Positions 10,680 through 19,461 are shown, counted from the first letter of the stretch. The stretch: DNA of 36,568 nt from an uncultured Pelagibacteraceae bacterium (GCA_902580535.1 CACHKZ010000005.1:1-36568), one strand, 5' to 3'. Translations and numbers: made by a program. The notes: generated from the sequence alone by a model not told the origin.

Positions 10680-11174
10680 TTAATTTGGTTTTTTCTTAAC
10701 AGATTTAGATTGTTTAGATCTCCATTTTATTAAGCTGTTTTTAATTTTAGGATCAAAATTAGAAATTATAGATGCTGCATACAATGCAGCATTTATGGCA
10801 CCATCATTTCCTATGGCAACTGTTCCAACCGGAATACCTTTAGGCATTTGGGCTATAGATAAAAGACTATCTAGACCTTTTAGTTTTTTACTTTCAATAG
10901 GAACACCTATTACTGGTATTCTTGTTAATGCAGCAATCATGCCAGGTAAATGTGCAGATCCTCCTGCGCCTGCAATAATAACATTAATGTTTCTCGACTC
11001 TGCTGATTTTGCATAATTGAACATTCTCTCAGGTGTTCTGTGAGCAGAAACAATATAAGTTTCATAATTAACTTTGAGCAATTTAAGAGTTTTTTCACAC
11101 AATTTCATTGTGGAATAGTCAGATTTGCTTCCCATTACAATGGATACTCTGTGACTATATCTTTTCTTTTTCAT
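10680..11174 (-). CDS. purE: 5-(carboxyamino)imidazole ribonucleotide mutase
   Basis: [38 protein letters not shown] at 11172-11174 preferred over the TTG at 11231 used in the ORF track. Confidence 0.93.
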   Translation of the reverse strand: MKKKRYSHRVSIVMGSKSDYSTMKLCEKTLKLLKVNYETYIVSAHRTPERMFNYAKSAESRNINVIIAGAGGSAHLPGMIAALTRIPVIGVPIESKKLKGLDSLLSIAQMPKGIPVGTVAIGNDGAINAALYAASIISNFDPKIKNSLIKWRSKQSKSVKKKPN

Positions 11175-11248
11175 GCTAAGTTTTTGATTTAATATAATCA
11201 ATATAGTCTTAAAATTAAAACTAGTCGACAAAATTTGTAATAATTATA

Positions 11249-12229
11249 ATGTGTTTTAATATGAATTATCGAATTGATAATCTTCAATATTGTAACTGGT
11301 CAAGAGATATTTTTAAAATCAACAGAGATGCTGGACTGAACGCAGTACATGCAACAGTAGTATATCATGAAGACTATGATGAGTTTTTAATTAAATTAAA
11401 AGAATGGGATAACTTACTTAATGAAAATTCAGATCTTATATTTTTGGGAAAAACTTTTGAAGATATTATAAAGGCAAAGTCAGAAAATAAAACTGCAATA
11501 TTTTTTGGCTTTCAAAACTGTTCTCCAATTGAGGATGATATTAATTTAATTGAGAAAGTTCATCATCATGGATGCAGATTTATGCAACTTACTTATAATA
11601 ACCAATCTCTTTTAGCTACAGGATGTTATGAGAAAAACGACTCTGGTGTTACAAATTTTGGAAGAGAAGCTATAAAAGAAATGAATCGAATTGGAATAGT
11701 TATTGATATGTCGCATTCAGGTGAAAAAAGTACATTAGATGCTATAGACATTAGCGAAAAACCAATTGCGATTACTCATGCTAATCCTTCTTTTTGGCAT
11801 AGTGCTTTAAGAAATAAATCTGAAACACTTTTAAAACATTTATCAAACAGTGGAGGAATGCTTGGGCTTTCTTTGTATGCACATCATCTAAAAGATGGAA
11901 CAAATTGTAAATTAGATAGCTTCTGTGAAATGGTTGCAAAAACTGTTGAGATAATGGGAGTAAAAAATATAGGCATTGGTTCTGACCTTTGTTTGAATCA
12001 ACCAGATAGTATCGTTGAGTGGATGAGGAATGGAACGTGGAGTAAAACAAAAAATTATGGCGAAGGAAGCAAAAGCAAACCAGAATTTCCCAATCAACCT
12101 GAATGGTTTATTGATGCAAGAGGGTTTAGTAATTTAGAAAAAGGATTAAAAAAAATAGGTTTTAATGAAAATGAAGTAAATGATATTTTAGGAAACAATT
12201 GGTTTAATTTTTATAAAGGAATTAATTAA
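11249..12229 (+). CDS. Membrane dipeptidase-like (peptidase M19 family) protein
   Basis: FGFQNCSPIEDDINLIEKVHHHGCRFMQLTYNN, VIDMSHSGEKSTLDAI, PIAITHANP, IGIGSDL: M19 core motifs; alternative start ATG at 11261. Confidence 0.85.
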   Translation: MCFNMNYRIDNLQYCNWSRDIFKINRDAGLNAVHATVVYHEDYDEFLIKLKEWDNLLNENSDLIFLGKTFEDIIKAKSENKTAIFFGFQNCSPIEDDINLIEKVHHHGCRFMQLTYNNQSLLATGCYEKNDSGVTNFGREAIKEMNRIGIVIDMSHSGEKSTLDAIDISEKPIAITHANPSFWHSALRNKSETLLKHLSNSGGMLGLSLYAHHLKDGTNCKLDSFCEMVAKTVEIMGVKNIGIGSDLCLNQPDSIVEWMRNGTWSKTKNYGEGSKSKPEFPNQPEWFIDARGFSNLEKGLKKIGFNENEVNDILGNNWFNFYKGIN

Positions 12230-13881
12230 TGGAAATTAAGTTAAGAGACCCTAAATTCCTGATGAAGTTGTCTAAACTTGGTTCTTTTCATCAATCAAAA
12301 CTTTCTTTTTTGAGATCTTTCTTAAAAGAGTTTAAAGATTGGAAATATAGTAGAGACCTATTTCAATTAAATGACAAAGGATTTGGAAGAGCAATTTACT
12401 CTTTTACTAAAGAAAAAAAAACTTATTCTCTAATTTGTTTTGCCAATGAAATTAAAGATGACGAAAGATCAGATAGAGTTATTGCCACAAAATGGGATGC
12501 TGCATTCACTCTATTTGATGGTATTCCAACAAAAGAAGATGTTGATAGACTTAGTAATAATGTGCCTAAACAAGAGGTTGGAAGGCTATCTTACAAAGAA
12601 TTAACCCTATCAAGAGCTAATAAATCTGTCAGGTTGTTCAATCATGTAGTTGAAAATTTATCGAAAGGTCAACAACCAGATAAAGAATTTCTATCTAAAG
12701 TTGGTTATCTTTATAGAACCACTGCAGTCTATGGATCTGGTAAATTTGGTTTAGCTGATAGATTTAGGATTAAAAATAGGGATGAAATTTGTGGGCCATT
12801 TAGACTAGAGATGATGTTGGTTTATTTAGTTAGACAATTTACATTTGACCAAGTTAACCATATTGCAAAAAGTATAAGTCCTAAAAACGCTGTTGAACTA
12901 GATAACAATATCAGCAGAACTCTAGGTATAGGAAATTCTACAGGACTTGGCATGGCACCATTTATAGTAAACCATCCCACTTTACTTAATAACTGGATAA
13001 CTGCTAGAGAAACAGTTTTAAAAAAAATAAGAGAAATAGAAAAAGTTTCTAAAAATGATTTAGATATTTTTTATCAGTGTTTAATAAAATCACTAAAAAA
13101 TATCACAAGCTGGCATACTGACAGTGAATTTCAAAAAGAAAAAATTAAAAATTTAATATTTGATTTAAAAAAATTTATAAAATTTATGAAAGATGAGTTT
13201 AAATTTGAAAATTCTTATCAATTTAATAATATTTATATGTGGGCTGAGGAGAATTTAAATGATGAGTGTATTGAATATATTGTTTCTATGATGATGGAGC
13301 CATATGATAAAATAGTAGATCCTTTAGTATCTAAAATGAGTTCAAATGAAGAAAAATACTTCAATATTCCTGTTGGAAGAACTATCGAGGATTTAAGAAA
13401 TATAATTGAAAAGAATTATTCTGAAATTTTGAAAATTGATTTTAGTAAGGAAGAAAATAATAAAAATTTCTGGTTTATTTCAAAAAATAAAGAGGAGCCA
13501 AGAATAGGGGATAGGTATATCGATGATGGATCAAATTTAGAACAACCACTTGCTATCGCAAGAGATATAAAAAAGCTTTATGACATAGTATTCACAAAAA
13601 AAAATAGTTCCAAAATTGGAAAATTTTTATTGGATAATAATCATTTAAGACATGTAGTAAGAAGAGTATTTATTTCTGAAAAATGTCCTTATGCAGAAAT
13701 TCAAGATAATACAATTGGTTCTAAATTAATGCCTATTGATATGTTAAGGCTTAAGCTGTCTTTTTTTGGTGCAATAAAATTTGATCCTAGATCAGACAAG
13801 TGGTTACGTATTTGCATGTTTCAGGGCGCACCTTTGCCATCAGAACTCTCAAATTTTGATAAATATTGGATGTATAATTAA
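12229..13881 (+). CDS. Uncharacterised 550-aa protein
   Basis: Long ORF, 1-nt overlap with upstream M19-like gene; no domain recognised. Confidence 0.85.
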   Translation: MEIKLRDPKFLMKLSKLGSFHQSKLSFLRSFLKEFKDWKYSRDLFQLNDKGFGRAIYSFTKEKKTYSLICFANEIKDDERSDRVIATKWDAAFTLFDGIPTKEDVDRLSNNVPKQEVGRLSYKELTLSRANKSVRLFNHVVENLSKGQQPDKEFLSKVGYLYRTTAVYGSGKFGLADRFRIKNRDEICGPFRLEMMLVYLVRQFTFDQVNHIAKSISPKNAVELDNNISRTLGIGNSTGLGMAPFIVNHPTLLNNWITARETVLKKIREIEKVSKNDLDIFYQCLIKSLKNITSWHTDSEFQKEKIKNLIFDLKKFIKFMKDEFKFENSYQFNNIYMWAEENLNDECIEYIVSMMMEPYDKIVDPLVSKMSSNEEKYFNIPVGRTIEDLRNIIEKNYSEILKIDFSKEENNKNFWFISKNKEEPRIGDRYIDDGSNLEQPLAIARDIKKLYDIVFTKKNSSKIGKFLLDNNHLRHVVRRVFISEKCPYAEIQDNTIGSKLMPIDMLRLKLSFFGAIKFDPRSDKWLRICMFQGAPLPSELSNFDKYWMYN

Positions 13882-13887
13882 TTTCGT

Positions 13888-14496
13888 ATGAGAAGTTATA
13901 GCGAAATAGAAACTACAATTAAAAGAGCAACTAAGGCTAAAGGTTTTTCATGGGGTATTTCTGAGGAAGTTGGAAAAAATATAAGATTACTTGAAATGTT
14001 TGGTTTGCCAGGACTTAAAAATCTTAACCAGTACTTTAAAATTTATAATATTAGTAACTTTGAAAATATTGGAGAAATTTCACCTTCAAATACAGCAAAA
14101 GGATATTATTGTCCGATACTTTGTGGGTTAAATTTTTATGATCAATCACCTTTAATTTTAAAATTTAATGAAATTGAAATTAATAAAATAGCTTTTCCTC
14201 TCATATTTTTATCTTTTTTAAGTAGGGCGTCAGAGATTATTGGTAAAAGAATATTCTTAAAAATGGACAATAAAGAGTTTTTGTTTAATTTTAATGAATC
14301 TATTTATTCTAATTATTTAAGTGGGGATATTTTAGAAAAATCAGACAAAATAAATATTAAATTTTTAGACAATAAAAATAACTTCTCCGAGGATGATTGG
14401 TTAGAAATGCATAAACTTTCAATTAAAACTTATGTTGAGGAAAGCGAGGAGTCCAAATCAAGAACTGCAGGAGCTGGTTTAACAGATAATGACTGA
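13888..14496 (+). CDS. DUF3726-like protein
   Basis: MRSYSEIETTIKRATKAKGFSWGISEEVGKNIRLLEMFGLPG resembles the DUF3726 N-terminus (recalled, not searched). Confidence 0.7.
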   Translation: MRSYSEIETTIKRATKAKGFSWGISEEVGKNIRLLEMFGLPGLKNLNQYFKIYNISNFENIGEISPSNTAKGYYCPILCGLNFYDQSPLILKFNEIEINKIAFPLIFLSFLSRASEIIGKRIFLKMDNKEFLFNFNESIYSNYLSGDILEKSDKINIKFLDNKNNFSEDDWLEMHKLSIKTYVEESEESKSRTAGAGLTDND

Positions 14497-14656
14497 TAAA
14501 AAAAAAGATGACTTTTTGGAGAAAAATTTAAAAGATTTAGATGAGATTTGTGAAGAATGTCATAAAGAAGATGAAAGCGTTACGCAAAATTTAATTATGA
14601 CAGGATACAAGTTGTGTAAATCTTGTAGAACCTCAAAGACTGTATTTCCTCTTTAA
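14489..14656 (+). CDS. Small zinc-ribbon-like protein (55 aa)
   Basis: MTDKKKDDFLEKNLKDLDEICEECHKEDESVTQNLIMTGYKLCKSCRTSKTVFPL: two CxxC pairs, overlaps the end of the upstream gene; below the length cut-off of the ORF track. Confidence 0.7.
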   Translation: MTDKKKDDFLEKNLKDLDEICEECHKEDESVTQNLIMTGYKLCKSCRTSKTVFPL

Positions 14657-15198
14657 CTTATATTGCTGACTGGGATTGAGTTCATTCTATTTATAATGAA
14701 TGTTATTGAGAGAAAAGCAATTATAAGAAAAGATAAAAACACTACTCCAAAAGATTTTAGATTAGACCTTAAATTTAATATTTGCTTTGTAGATATAATT
14801 AAAGAAGCAAATATCCAAAACTGTGTTAGAAAAATAATAGGCAAAACTAAGTCTGGTGTAACTGCAAAAAATCTTATTAAACCTGGTGCGTGAGCATATC
14901 CTACCGCAATTAAAACTTTTTTAAACGGCACCTTACTCCCTTTATCTGGAAAGATTTTTACACCAATTACAAAAATAAAAATTGCCCAAACAAACCATGT
15001 TAGAAGAGCAGTTAATCCAGATATGCCAATTGATGTTTTTATTATTGAATTTGCAGCTACAGCACCTGCAACTCCATCAAGTATCATTACAAGACCTGCA
15101 AAATATATTGCGGCTTCTCCAAAGTATTTATTATCTTTGTATAAGCTTCTATCTAATTTTAATGATTTAAAAAAAATATCTAGAAATTGTGCTAGCAT
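14653..15198 (-). CDS. YIP1-family-like integral membrane protein
   Basis: Multi-pass protein, GLTALLTWFVWAIFIFVIGVKIFPDKGSKVPFKKVLIAVGYAHAP resembles YIP1. Confidence 0.7.
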   Translation of the reverse strand: MLAQFLDIFFKSLKLDRSLYKDNKYFGEAAIYFAGLVMILDGVAGAVAANSIIKTSIGISGLTALLTWFVWAIFIFVIGVKIFPDKGSKVPFKKVLIAVGYAHAPGLIRFFAVTPDLVLPIIFLTQFWIFASLIISTKQILNLRSNLKSFGVVFLSFLIIAFLSITFIINRMNSIPVSNIS

Positions 15199-15204
15199 AA
15201 GTTT

Positions 15205-15231
15205 TAAGGGAGAAGTTTTGCTCCTCCCTTA
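15205..15231. terminator. Hairpin between GcvT-like gene and YIP1-like gene; terminator or attenuator candidate
   Basis: TAAGGGAG-11 nt-CTCCCTTA inverted repeat, just after the stop of the 15239-16597 gene; no strong T tract. Confidence 0.4.
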
Positions 15232-15238
15232 TAATTAT

Positions 15239-16597
15239 TTAACCTTTTACAACTTCTCTTGTATTTGCGTTGTAAGACTCTTTAAATGGTATATCAACAA
15301 CTACAGCATCTACAGGTTTGCCTGGAGTTTCAGAATATTTTTCAGGCAAGTGTACCTTGAATTTAGATCCTACTTTTCCTTTTGGAAAACCATTTGCGTT
15401 CAATGTTCCATCAAAAGGCACATATCCCATTGCAATATTTTGTTTTTTTTCAGGGTGATACCAAGGTGAAGTAATAAATCCAATTGGCTCTCCACCACCT
15501 TCATCTGAAATTAACCAAAAATCAGGAGCGTATTCCTCAATTGGCTTTCCACCTAATTCTAGACCAACCAATTGAAGTTTATAAGGTTTATGTCCAGCTT
15601 TTAAATCAGCTTTCATTTTTTCAAGAGCTTTTTTTCCAACATAGTCAGCTTTTTTATTCCATTCACCTTTACCGGATAATGAAACTTGATAACCTAAATT
15701 ACATTGGAATGGATTGTGTTGATTATCCATATCTTGCCCCCAAGAAAGAATTCCAGCTTGAATTCTTCTATGGTGAGCTGGAGCGATTACCATTAAACTA
15801 TGTTTTTTACCCGCTTCAAGAACAGCATTCCACATATCCTCAGCGTATAAAGTGCACTCTCTCAAATATATCTCATAACCTGCTTCACCTGAGAATCCTG
15901 ATTGAGAAATTACACAGCTTCTTCCACCAACTTTAGCTTCTGCTAAACCATAGAAGGGCATGTTATCAAAATCAACTTGATCTCCACATAAATCTTTCAT
16001 TAACGCTTTAGATTTTGGTCCTTGAATTTGAACAGGACTTACATCTATCTCATCAATTTCTACATTAAATCTCTCGTCGGAGTTTACACCCTGTAAATAA
16101 AGACCTATATCACTATCAGACAAACTAAACCAAAATTCGTCTTTTGATATTCTTAAAAGTATAGGATCATTTAATACACCGCCATATGCATTACAAAGAA
16201 TTACATATCTTGCTCTCATTGGAGAAATTTTTGTAGCATCTCTTGTAATTACATAGTCTACAAATTTTTCTGCATCAGGACCCTTCACTCTAATTTGTCT
16301 TTCAACTGCAACATTCCACATTGTTACATGATTAACAATTGCATCATACTCAACCATTGCACCTCCGTCTTCAGGTTTTACATATCCTCTTGGATGGTAA
16401 ATACGATTGTATACAGTTGCTCTCCAACAACCAGCTTGCATTGATAAATGCCAGTATGGTGACTTTCTTACACGTGTTGAAATTAACATTTCAACTTTTG
16501 TTGGTCCGCTTTGTCTTAAATTATAAGGCACTTTTCTATCAGATTGATCTACTGATGTTACGTGTCTTAGCTTACTATAGTCAAATTCTTTAGACAT
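15239..16597 (-). CDS. GcvT/aminomethyltransferase-fold THF-dependent demethylase (DmdA/LigM-like superfamily), substrate unknown
   Basis: 452 aa; QIRVKGPDAEKFVDYVITRD, VQIQGPKSKALM, SGFSGEAGYEIYL: GcvT-family motifs; co-oriented with a MetF-like gene and betaine-type transporter. Confidence 0.85.
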   Translation of the reverse strand: MSKEFDYSKLRHVTSVDQSDRKVPYNLRQSGPTKVEMLISTRVRKSPYWHLSMQAGCWRATVYNRIYHPRGYVKPEDGGAMVEYDAIVNHVTMWNVAVERQIRVKGPDAEKFVDYVITRDATKISPMRARYVILCNAYGGVLNDPILLRISKDEFWFSLSDSDIGLYLQGVNSDERFNVEIDEIDVSPVQIQGPKSKALMKDLCGDQVDFDNMPFYGLAEAKVGGRSCVISQSGFSGEAGYEIYLRECTLYAEDMWNAVLEAGKKHSLMVIAPAHHRRIQAGILSWGQDMDNQHNPFQCNLGYQVSLSGKGEWNKKADYVGKKALEKMKADLKAGHKPYKLQLVGLELGGKPIEEYAPDFWLISDEGGGEPIGFITSPWYHPEKKQNIAMGYVPFDGTLNANGFPKGKVGSKFKVHLPEKYSETPGKPVDAVVVDIPFKESYNANTREVVKG

Positions 16598-17318
16598 AGT
16601 TATTCTCCTTCAACCACTTGTTTGTTTCCTTCAAGCCGCCGAATGTATAAATGTGAAAATAATCAGTATGCGATTTAACTTTCCCAATTAGATCATTAGG
16701 GTCTTTAGGTTTCAATAAATCTAATGCCTTACTAAAATTAGATTTAAGAAAATTAATGGAATTTTTTGCCCCTACAATATTTGCAAACTTTATTAAGCTT
16801 GAAATTTTCATTGGCCCAGTTATTCCAACATGAACTGGTATCGTTTGTTTAGAAATAAAATCTACAATAGGCTGAGCATCAAGCAGCCATTGAGTAACTA
16901 TATAATCAGCATAAGGCTTTTTATCTATCATAGCTTTTTCTAAATCTGAATCGGATATATCAGGACTCCCCTCTGGATGTCCAGCGATTCCGATCTTTAT
17001 TCCATCAAAAAATCCTGTCTCTAATATTTGATAGGAACTATCAAACTTTCCAATTGGTTCCCGACTACCTCCAATAACTAGAACTTGTTTCACACCTAAA
17101 TCTTTACATCTTGAAACATAATCTTTTAATTCACTTTCACTATTAATTGATCTAGCTGGAAAATGAGGAACTGGATTAAATCCTTTGTTTACCAAATCTC
17201 CAGATTTATCAGCAGTCTCTTTATAATCCCCTCCAGGTAGCATTGTAACATAAACATCTTTAACTTCAGGCAAAGTATCAAGATCTGTGTGGGGTCCGAT
17301 TTCTAATGAAAAATTCAT
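16590..17318 (-). CDS. Short methylenetetrahydrofolate reductase-like protein
   Basis: 242 aa TIM-barrel MetF-like: VYVTMLPGGDYKET, NPVPHFPARSI, VLVIGGS, IGIAGHPEGSP, ADYIVTQWLLDA, VHVGITGP. Confidence 0.85.
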   Translation of the reverse strand: MNFSLEIGPHTDLDTLPEVKDVYVTMLPGGDYKETADKSGDLVNKGFNPVPHFPARSINSESELKDYVSRCKDLGVKQVLVIGGSREPIGKFDSSYQILETGFFDGIKIGIAGHPEGSPDISDSDLEKAMIDKKPYADYIVTQWLLDAQPIVDFISKQTIPVHVGITGPMKISSLIKFANIVGAKNSINFLKSNFSKALDLLKPKDPNDLIGKVKSHTDYFHIYTFGGLKETNKWLKENNYV

Positions 17319-17380
17319 TAATGGATAATTATTTATTTTAAAATAACTGTCTAGAAAAATATTAGATCAAAGTGTCAGGG

Positions 17381-18277
17381 TTACTTTTTCTGACCTCTGT
17401 GTTTTTGAATTCTTTGACCATACTGCTGAGTAACTCTGTCAAAGATGATTGCTAGAGCCACTATTGCCAAACCATTCATCATCCCAAGTGCTAAATATTG
17501 ATTAGAAATAGCTTGCAAAATAGGCACTCCCAGACCTTTAACACCTATCATTGATGCAATTACCACCATAGCTAAAGCCATCATAATTGTTTGGTTAATT
17601 CCGGCAAAAATTGTTGGTAACGACAATGGTATTTGTACAGATTTTAATTTTTGCATTGGAGTTGCACCAAATGCTTCGCTTGCCTCAAGTGTTTCTTTAT
17701 CTACCTCTCTTATTCCGAGATTTGTCAGCCTTACTACCGGTGGTAAAGCATAAATACAAACTGCCAATAAACCAGGCACTTTTCCAATACCTAAAAGCAT
17801 AATTATAGGTATAAGGTAAACGAAACTTGGAATAGTTTGCATCATATCCAAAACGGGTAAAATTGCTTTTTCTGCTCTGCTTGATTTAGACATTAACACA
17901 CCAATTGGAATACCGACTACAATACAAACTAATGTTGAAACAGATATTATTGCAACAGTAGCCATACAGTTTTTCCACATTCCAAAATAACCAATAATCA
18001 TAAAACAAACTATTGTACCTATTACCAATTTAATACTTCTTGATCCAATCCATGCCAACAAAGCAAATACACCTATTACTAATGGCCAAGGACTATTGAC
18101 TAATAATTTTTCCAACCAAATTAAAAAATGCAAAAGTGGATCAAAAAAACCTTCAATTCCATCTCCATAGGCTCTTGAAAATTCTTTAAAACTAGAGTCT
18201 ATTCCTTTTTTAAGCTCTCTTAAAGCTGTTCGATCCATTACAGGAATTTTATTAAAGAAATCCATAATTTTACTCAA
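17381..18277 (-). CDS. proW: Glycine betaine/proline-type ABC transporter permease
   Basis: ProW-like transmembrane protein with GIPIGVLMSKS, EASEAFGATPMQKLKSVQIPLSLPTIFAGINQTIMMALAMVVIASMIG. Start is TTG 18277 or ATG 18265. Confidence 0.92.
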   Translation of the reverse strand: MSKIMDFFNKIPVMDRTALRELKKGIDSSFKEFSRAYGDGIEGFFDPLLHFLIWLEKLLVNSPWPLVIGVFALLAWIGSRSIKLVIGTIVCFMIIGYFGMWKNCMATVAIISVSTLVCIVVGIPIGVLMSKSSRAEKAILPVLDMMQTIPSFVYLIPIIMLLGIGKVPGLLAVCIYALPPVVRLTNLGIREVDKETLEASEAFGATPMQKLKSVQIPLSLPTIFAGINQTIMMALAMVVIASMIGVKGLGVPILQAISNQYLALGMMNGLAIVALAIIFDRVTQQYGQRIQKHRGQKK

Positions 18278-18303
18278 CCAAACCCACTAAAGAGTGGGTT
18301 TGG
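18278..18303 (-). promoter_or_regulatory. Intercistronic hairpin between binding-protein and permease genes
   Basis: Perfect 11-bp inverted repeat CCAAACCCACT-4 nt-AGTGGGTTTGG, directly upstream of the proW start. Confidence 0.75.
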
Positions 18304-18318
18304 CAATATTTTATTTTA

Positions 18319-19329
18319 TTAAAGTGCTTTTTTTATTTTTGCAGCAGCTTCACTTGAAACCCACTTAGACCAAACATCTTCTTGGTTTGTTAGGAATTCA
18401 ATTGCAGCATCAGCACCCTCTGCTTGGTTTTCACCCATCCAAACTAACATACCGTTCATTACTGGACCTGGATAAGTTCTTTTTTTGAAATAATCCATAC
18501 CAGCACTTCCAGCTGTATTTTTGAAATTGTCAGTTACGATTGTGTAAACTTCAGATTTTGTCCATGAAGTTGCTTTAGGGTCTCCACATTCTTGTTCTGG
18601 TAAAACTATACATTTATCCCAGTTATCTTTTCCACCCCAAGCTCCCATGTCCACAGCTCTCATATCATATTTACCAATGATAGCTGTTGGTGACCAATAG
18701 TAACCAAACCAGTTTTCACCTCTTTCAGCAGCTTTAGCAATTGATCCATCTAATCCTGCAGCAGAACCTGTTTCAACAATAGCCCAACCTTTTGCTTCCA
18801 TGTCAAAAGCTTTGTAAAGATTTCTATTACTTAGTTCACAGTTCCATCCTGGAGGACAAATATGAAACCCACCTTTTGATGGATCCTCTGGATGAGGAAA
18901 TAGATCCGGTCTTGCCAAAATTGCTTCAGCAGTTGTAAGTTCAGGATGTTTTTCTAAAGTAGCAGGTAACACCCACCATCCTTCACCTAAACCAGTAATA
19001 GGTGCTTTATTAAGTGAGTGCATTTTTCCTTCATCAACTGCTTTATTTAAAGCAATGATTGCAGCGTTAGCCCAAAATTCTGGAGCAACATCTGGCTCAC
19101 CTTTTTCTTGCATAGATGTAAATGTAGGCATTGTTGCACCTGGCACCAATTCAACAGAACATCCGTAACCTTCTTCTAATATGATTTTGTCAACTTCAGC
19201 CATGAAGTTTGCTGAAGCCCAGTTCATATTAGCGATAGTTATGTTCCCACAAGCTGCGTTGGCAACACTTCCAAAAGAAGTTAGTCCAAATATTACAGCA
19301 GCAGATAGAAGTAATTTTTTGATTTTCAT
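18319..19329 (-). CDS. proX: Glycine betaine/proline-type ABC transporter substrate-binding protein (OpuAC/ProX family)
   Basis: Signal peptide MKIKKLLLSAAVIFGLTSFGSVANA; OpuAC-like fold with GEGWWVLPA, NWFGYYWSPTAIIGKYDM; AGGAGAAATAATG ribosome-binding context. Confidence 0.92.
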   Translation of the reverse strand: MKIKKLLLSAAVIFGLTSFGSVANAACGNITIANMNWASANFMAEVDKIILEEGYGCSVELVPGATMPTFTSMQEKGEPDVAPEFWANAAIIALNKAVDEGKMHSLNKAPITGLGEGWWVLPATLEKHPELTTAEAILARPDLFPHPEDPSKGGFHICPPGWNCELSNRNLYKAFDMEAKGWAIVETGSAAGLDGSIAKAAERGENWFGYYWSPTAIIGKYDMRAVDMGAWGGKDNWDKCIVLPEQECGDPKATSWTKSEVYTIVTDNFKNTAGSAGMDYFKKRTYPGPVMNGMLVWMGENQAEGADAAIEFLTNQEDVWSKWVSSEAAAKIKKAL

Positions 19330-19400
19330 TATTTCTCCTAATTAATTAATTATAAATCATCAGAACATATAGATGGAAAAATTGCAAACTAGTTTCAACT

Positions 19401-19429
19401 TTGAGTTGTGTTAAAATTGTCTTTATACT
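19401..19429 (+). promoter_or_regulatory. Candidate sigma70-type promoter for the 19462-35516 gene series
   Basis: TTGAGT (19401-19406) - 17 nt - TATACT (19424-19429), upstream of the BHMT-like start. Confidence 0.45.
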
Positions 19430-19461
19430 CTCTTTATTTAGAAATAAATTATTAAATAAAT

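Noticed and set aside
15484-15936. 150-aa + strand ORF antisense to the demethylase gene
   Set aside because: Lies fully antisense inside a well-supported coding sequence; low-complexity Leu/His-rich composition typical of spurious antisense frames
19330-19461. Possible SAM-V riboswitch upstream of the BHMT-like gene
   Set aside because: Expected from known biology, but I could not recognise the conserved core by eye; needs a covariance-model search before any call
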